DNA from: Gammaproteobacteria bacterium UBA4475
Lineage (GTDB): Bacteria > Pseudomonadota > Gammaproteobacteria > Pseudomonadales > Azotimanducaceae
Reading direction: 5' to 3'
DNA: 9,102 nt
NCBI GenBank assembly: GCA_002389265.1
Contig: DGOD01000049.1
Coordinates: forward strand, 1 to 9,102
Position 1 is the stretch's first letter, and every line of letters starts with the position of its first letter. Positions 6,142 to 9,102 of this stretch are shown here, one piece after another. Below the pieces are notes generated by a model. The model was given only the letters and a program-made list of their open reading frames with translations, had not been told where the DNA came from and made no database searches. The translations under genes were made by a program, and so were the position numbers.

Positions 6142-8823
6142 TTACTCAAGCGCGATCAGGCGCAGACGATTCGCATTCAATACGACCGTCACAGACGATG
6201 CGGCCATGGCCATCCCAGCAAAAACTGGATTGATCAATTGGTGCATCAGTGGATAAAGAACCCCGGCAGCAACAGGAATGAGCAGTATATTATAGGCAAA
6301 TGCGCCAACCAGATTCTGGTAAATATTACGCAGCGTTAGTCTCGATAACTTGATCGCTCGACCGACACCCAGCACGCTGTTACTCAATAATGCGACATCC
6401 GCACTTTCAATGGCGACATCGGCTCCCTGACCCATGGCGAACCCCACATCTGCGGCGCTCAGCGCTAATGCGTCGTTAATACCATCGCCCACCATACCAA
6501 CTCTCTCGCCGGCGGCCTGCAACTTGTGAATATGCGCTAATTTGGCATCAGGCGCGACACCTGCAAAAAAATCATCCAAGCTGAGTTGTGCTGCAACTTG
6601 ACTGGCAGTCGCGACATTGTCACCGGTCAGCATAACCACCTTAAGACCCAGAGATTGCAGATGCTCGACCGCCGCCAGTGAATCCACTTTCAGACTATCA
6701 AAGAGGCTGAAATAGCCCAGCACCTGGTCTTGGCGACCAACATAGATAATCGTTTCAGCAAAATCCAAGGCCTTCAAATTCTTCGTCATGCCTTGCGTCT
6801 GCATATAATCATAGTTGCCTACAGCAACGGCAACATCATCGATCAGACCCTGCACACCGCCACCAGGCGCGATAGAAAACTGAGTCACAATCTGATGCTG
6901 AGCCTCCCGCTCCTCACAGTAGTTGACAACCGCTTGCGCCAAGGGATGCTCTGACAACCGCTCTAGACTGTAAGCAATTTCAAGTAGAGGCTGACCTTTA
7001 ATGAAATTCACCACGCTAGTGACCTGCGGCTTGCCGTTTGTGAGCGTACCCGTTTTATCAACAACAATTGTCGTCAGCTTGCTTGCAGCCTGCAATGCTT
7101 CACTATTTCTGAATAGCAGCCCGGCACTGGCGGCTCTACCAACACCCACCATGATCGACATGGGAATTGCCAAACCTAAGGCGCAAGGACAGGCAATAAT
7201 CAATACTGACATACCAGTGACGATGGCATAAGACAGGGCCGGCTCAGGGCCAAAAAATCCCCAAGCCAATGCGGTGATAATGGCCAGCAACAATACGACG
7301 GGCACAAACACCGCCGCAATTTGATCCGTGATGCGCCCGATGGCTGGTTTTGAGTTTTGTGCCCGCCGCACCAGCCTGACGATATTGGCCAGCACCGTAT
7401 CACCACCCAGCCGCTCTGCACGCATCACCAACATGCTGTACTGATTCAAGGTTCCAGCGGTCAACTGACTCCCTGGTTGCTTATCAACGGGGATCGACTC
7501 ACCGGACAACATGGATTCATCAACCGAACTTGCGCCGTCAACCACCAACCCGTCGACAGGGATCGTCTCACCCGGCCTGATCCGCAGCAGGTCACCCACC
7601 TCAAGGCTCGCGACGGCAACCCGCTTGTCAATTCCAGCCTCAATGCGCAGCGTAAATTTTGGCGCTAGATCCAGCAACTTACGCACAGCCAGCGATGTTT
7701 TTCCCTTCGCTTGACTCTCCAGCGCTTTCCCCAAGCCGACAAAACCGATAATAAAGACAGCGGCCTCAAAAAAAAGGTGGCGGGACTCTGCAGGCACAAG
7801 GTCCGGCAGCAAAATGATGAGCATGGAATAAATCCAAGCCATGCCTGTCCCCAGCGCAATGAGCGTATCCATGGTAGTGCTGCCGTGACTTGCCGCCTTG
7901 AATGCACCCTGAAAAAAATGCCACCCGGAAAAAATCATCACCGCCGCCACCAGCCCACCCGTCACCAGCCAGAATGGCTGGTCTTGCAACGGCGGCAACA
8001 GATCGAGCCACATGCCCAGCATCAAACAGCCGCCAGCCAATAACGCCACAGCCGACTGAATTCTGGCGCGGTGTAACAAGGCCGCAATTTGTATTTCCTT
8101 ATCTTCTATACTCTCGATAACACCTTCAGTGGCGTTATAGCCAACGGCTTTGATCGCAGCGATCAATTGCGCCGAAGACGCGCTGGTAACGACAGTCGCC
8201 GTTTCTTCGGCGAAGTTGACTACCGCCTCAGCTGTCCCATCAGTCTGGGCCAACGCACGTTCAACCGTCGCAACACAACTCGCACAAGACATACCTTGGA
8301 TCGATAGATTGATGACGTCTCGATTGTCGACGCAGTCAGCCATGGGTGTGATTTTTTCGGGCTCGAGCTCAGACTCGGACTTAACCGCAGAACCGGAACC
8401 AATCTCGTAGCCCGAGTCGATGATGGCGCTGAGGACCGCCTGAAAATCGAAGGCGCCCCGAACCTGAACTTGACTCAACTGAAGGTCGACCTGAACCTCT
8501 TCGACACCATCAACAGCGCTCACTGCGGCACTGATCTTGGTGACACATTTTTGACAGTGCATGCCAACCACGGGAATCGCCACTTGACCCTCAAGCCAAA
8601 GGTTACTCACCTGGTAACCGGCTCGACTAATCGCCGCCTGAATGCGCTCAGGTGAAATCCAGGCTGACAAGGTTAAGCGGGCCTGGTTTTGTTCATGATC
8701 CACTTCAATCCGGGCGCCCTCCACCACTTCGGACAACGCTGCTGCCACACGAGCGGCACAATGCGCACAAGTCATTCCAACTATGTCAATTCTCAGGACT
8801 ATATTCATATCAGTTAGTTTCAT
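6142..8823 (-). CDS. copA: Cu(I)-translocating P1B-type ATPase (CopA) with three HMA domains
   Basis: CopA exports Cu(I), and probably Ag(I), from the cytosol using ATP. The 893-residue protein has three N-terminal metal-binding HMA domains: GMTCAHC (Cys19/22), GMHCQKC (Cys90/93) and GMSCASC (Cys180/183). An acidic linker (about 143-167) separates the second and third. Eight membrane segments follow from about residue 255. Catalytic landmarks are SGES (440-443), the transmembrane metal site CPC (545-547), phosphorylated Asp589 in DKTGT, SEHP (624-627), TGDN (733-736) and GDGIND (779-784). Tyr844-Asn845 and the MAMAASS segment (871-877) are the P1B-1 residues that mark copper specificity. E. 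coli CopA has two HMA domains and 834 residues. A second ATG lies at 8808; neither start has a good ribosome site. No copZ or cueR is visible, and I see no clear CueR operator. It abuts the putA remnant tail to tail. Confidence 0.93.
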   Translation of the reverse strand: MKLTDMNIVLRIDIVGMTCAHCAARVAAALSEVVEGARIEVDHEQNQARLTLSAWISPERIQAAISRAGYQVSNLWLEGQVAIPVVGMHCQKCVTKISAAVSAVDGVEEVQVDLQLSQVQVRGAFDFQAVLSAIIDSGYEIGSGSAVKSESELEPEKITPMADCVDNRDVINLSIQGMSCASCVATVERALAQTDGTAEAVVNFAEETATVVTSASSAQLIAAIKAVGYNATEGVIESIEDKEIQIAALLHRARIQSAVALLAGGCLMLGMWLDLLPPLQDQPFWLVTGGLVAAVMIFSGWHFFQGAFKAASHGSTTMDTLIALGTGMAWIYSMLIILLPDLVPAESRHLFFEAAVFIIGFVGLGKALESQAKGKTSLAVRKLLDLAPKFTLRIEAGIDKRVAVASLEVGDLLRIRPGETIPVDGLVVDGASSVDESMLSGESIPVDKQPGSQLTAGTLNQYSMLVMRAERLGGDTVLANIVRLVRRAQNSKPAIGRITDQIAAVFVPVVLLLAIITALAWGFFGPEPALSYAIVTGMSVLIIACPCALGLAIPMSIMVGVGRAASAGLLFRNSEALQAASKLTTIVVDKTGTLTNGKPQVTSVVNFIKGQPLLEIAYSLERLSEHPLAQAVVNYCEEREAQHQIVTQFSIAPGGGVQGLIDDVAVAVGNYDYMQTQGMTKNLKALDFAETIIYVGRQDQVLGYFSLFDSLKVDSLAAVEHLQSLGLKVVMLTGDNVATASQVAAQLSLDDFFAGVAPDAKLAHIHKLQAAGERVGMVGDGINDALALSAADVGFAMGQGADVAIESADVALLSNSVLGVGRAIKLSRLTLRNIYQNLVGAFAYNILLIPVAAGVLYPLMHQLINPVFAGMAMAASSVTVVLNANRLRLIALE

Positions 8824-9062
8824 CGAGCTGGATCAAAAACGTCACGCTTATGATACAACTAAAACCCTACTTTTGATTGGCCTTCGTAGGCTATCGCGCC
8901 TCGTTAAACGCAATCTGCTATGGACGCTTCAGCGTGAATCGGCTCCGCTCTCGAGACGACGGTCCAGACGCCCTTAGGCGATCAAACGACAGCGATCAAA
9001 CGACAGCGATGAAACCAGCGATGCACTCAATCCACCTGCACGCTGCTCTTGATCGTATTTTA
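8824..9062. other. Upstream region of copA
   Basis: This stretch of about 240 bases has no convincing gene. On the minus strand TATCAT (5 of 6 to the -10 consensus) sits about 30 bases before the copA ATG but lacks a good -35 at normal spacing. A weak -35 is expected for MerR-type metal promoters, yet I do not see the dyad typical of CueR sites. The distal half contains the 14-bp tandem duplication at 8978-9005. Confidence 0.45.
8978..9005. repeat. Perfect 14-bp tandem duplication upstream of copA, with partial third copy
   Basis: GCGATCAAACGACA occurs twice back to back (8978-8991 and 8992-9005). A degraded third copy starts at 9006 (GCGATGAAAC). Each perfect copy includes the 10-mer CGATCAAACG also found at the putA break (6109-6118). 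The unit length equals that of the duplication before proC, though the sequences differ. Confidence 0.85.
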
Positions 9063-9102
9063 CTAAACCTGAGTTTCCAGCGCTTTGCTAAAGTCGCGAT
9101 GA
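9063..9102 (-). CDS. Possible C-terminal end of a minus-strand gene (partial)
   Basis: One minus-strand frame is open from the window edge for 12 codons, ending HRDFSKALETQV and a TAG at 9063-9065. The composition resembles a normal protein C-terminus and a gene here would lie upstream of copA in the same direction. A competing plus-strand frame starting with ATG 9009 is also open to the window edge, for 31 codons, without a ribosome site. The evidence is too short to decide, so this is a pointer only. Confidence 0.15.
   Translation of the reverse strand, partial: HRDFSKALETQV

Noticed and set aside
8830..8880. CueR operator upstream of copA
   Set aside because: I could not find the expected dyad with a 19-base spacer between hexamers; only a TATCAT -10 candidate is visible.
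9009..9101. Plus-strand ORF open to the window end
   Set aside because: No ribosome site, starts inside the degraded third repeat copy, 31 codons only and no recognisable product.
9006..9102. Continuation of putA after the copA segment
   Set aside because: None of the plus-strand frames from 9006 resembles the PutA sequence expected after the arm domain (no DALIRDK-like motif), so copA is not simply inserted into an otherwise intact putA.

Overview
The window is bacterial and looks proteobacterial. The three proline-biosynthesis proteins carry motif variants I associate with alphaproteobacteria: the ProB TLDDLEDRKRFLNT and RVGDNDRLAAKVAQM segments, the Pro[14 protein letters not shown] catalytic loop, and a short ProC ending in a [12 protein letters not shown] block. 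This is a judgement from memory of the families, not a computed placement. Genes are dense, mostly on two divergent arms, with moderate G+C coding sequence and one strikingly A+T-rich intergenic region (about 1790-1910).

Layout. (a) 1-326, plus strand: the 3' end of an unrecognised gene, running convergently into (b) proB (glutamate 5-kinase, minus strand, 373-1566). (c) 1567-1983 is a divergent regulatory region. It has candidate back-to-back promoters sharing one -10 area, a 39-bp interrupted inverted repeat followed by a T-run, a 14-bp tandem duplication and a possible 46-codon small ORF. (d) On the plus strand come proC (1984-2763), proA (2883-4154) and putP (4215-5717), then a short ORF (5801-6127) that reads as only the N-terminal arm of PutA, the bifunctional proline-catabolic enzyme. 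(e) copA, an 893-residue Cu(I)-exporting P1B ATPase with three metal-binding domains, lies on the minus strand (6142-8823) and runs head-on into the putA remnant with a 14-nt gap. (f) 8824-9102 is the copA upstream region, with another 14-bp tandem duplication and possibly the last dozen codons of a further minus-strand gene at the window edge.

Together, proB, proA and proC encode all three enzymes of glutamate-to-proline synthesis, and putP encodes Na+-coupled proline uptake. This is a compact proline-acquisition island. The neighbouring catabolic gene appears lost: putA' stops exactly where its recognisable homology stops, at the edge of the copA segment, and the 10-mer CGATCAAACG occurs both at that break and beyond copA. 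I read this as a rearrangement breakpoint. Apart from the unidentified partial gene and the possible small ORF, the genes belong to well-known families. I see no clear sign of a wholly new system. The most interesting signals are the truncated putA junction, the proB/proC divergent control region and the recurring short intergenic tandem duplications.
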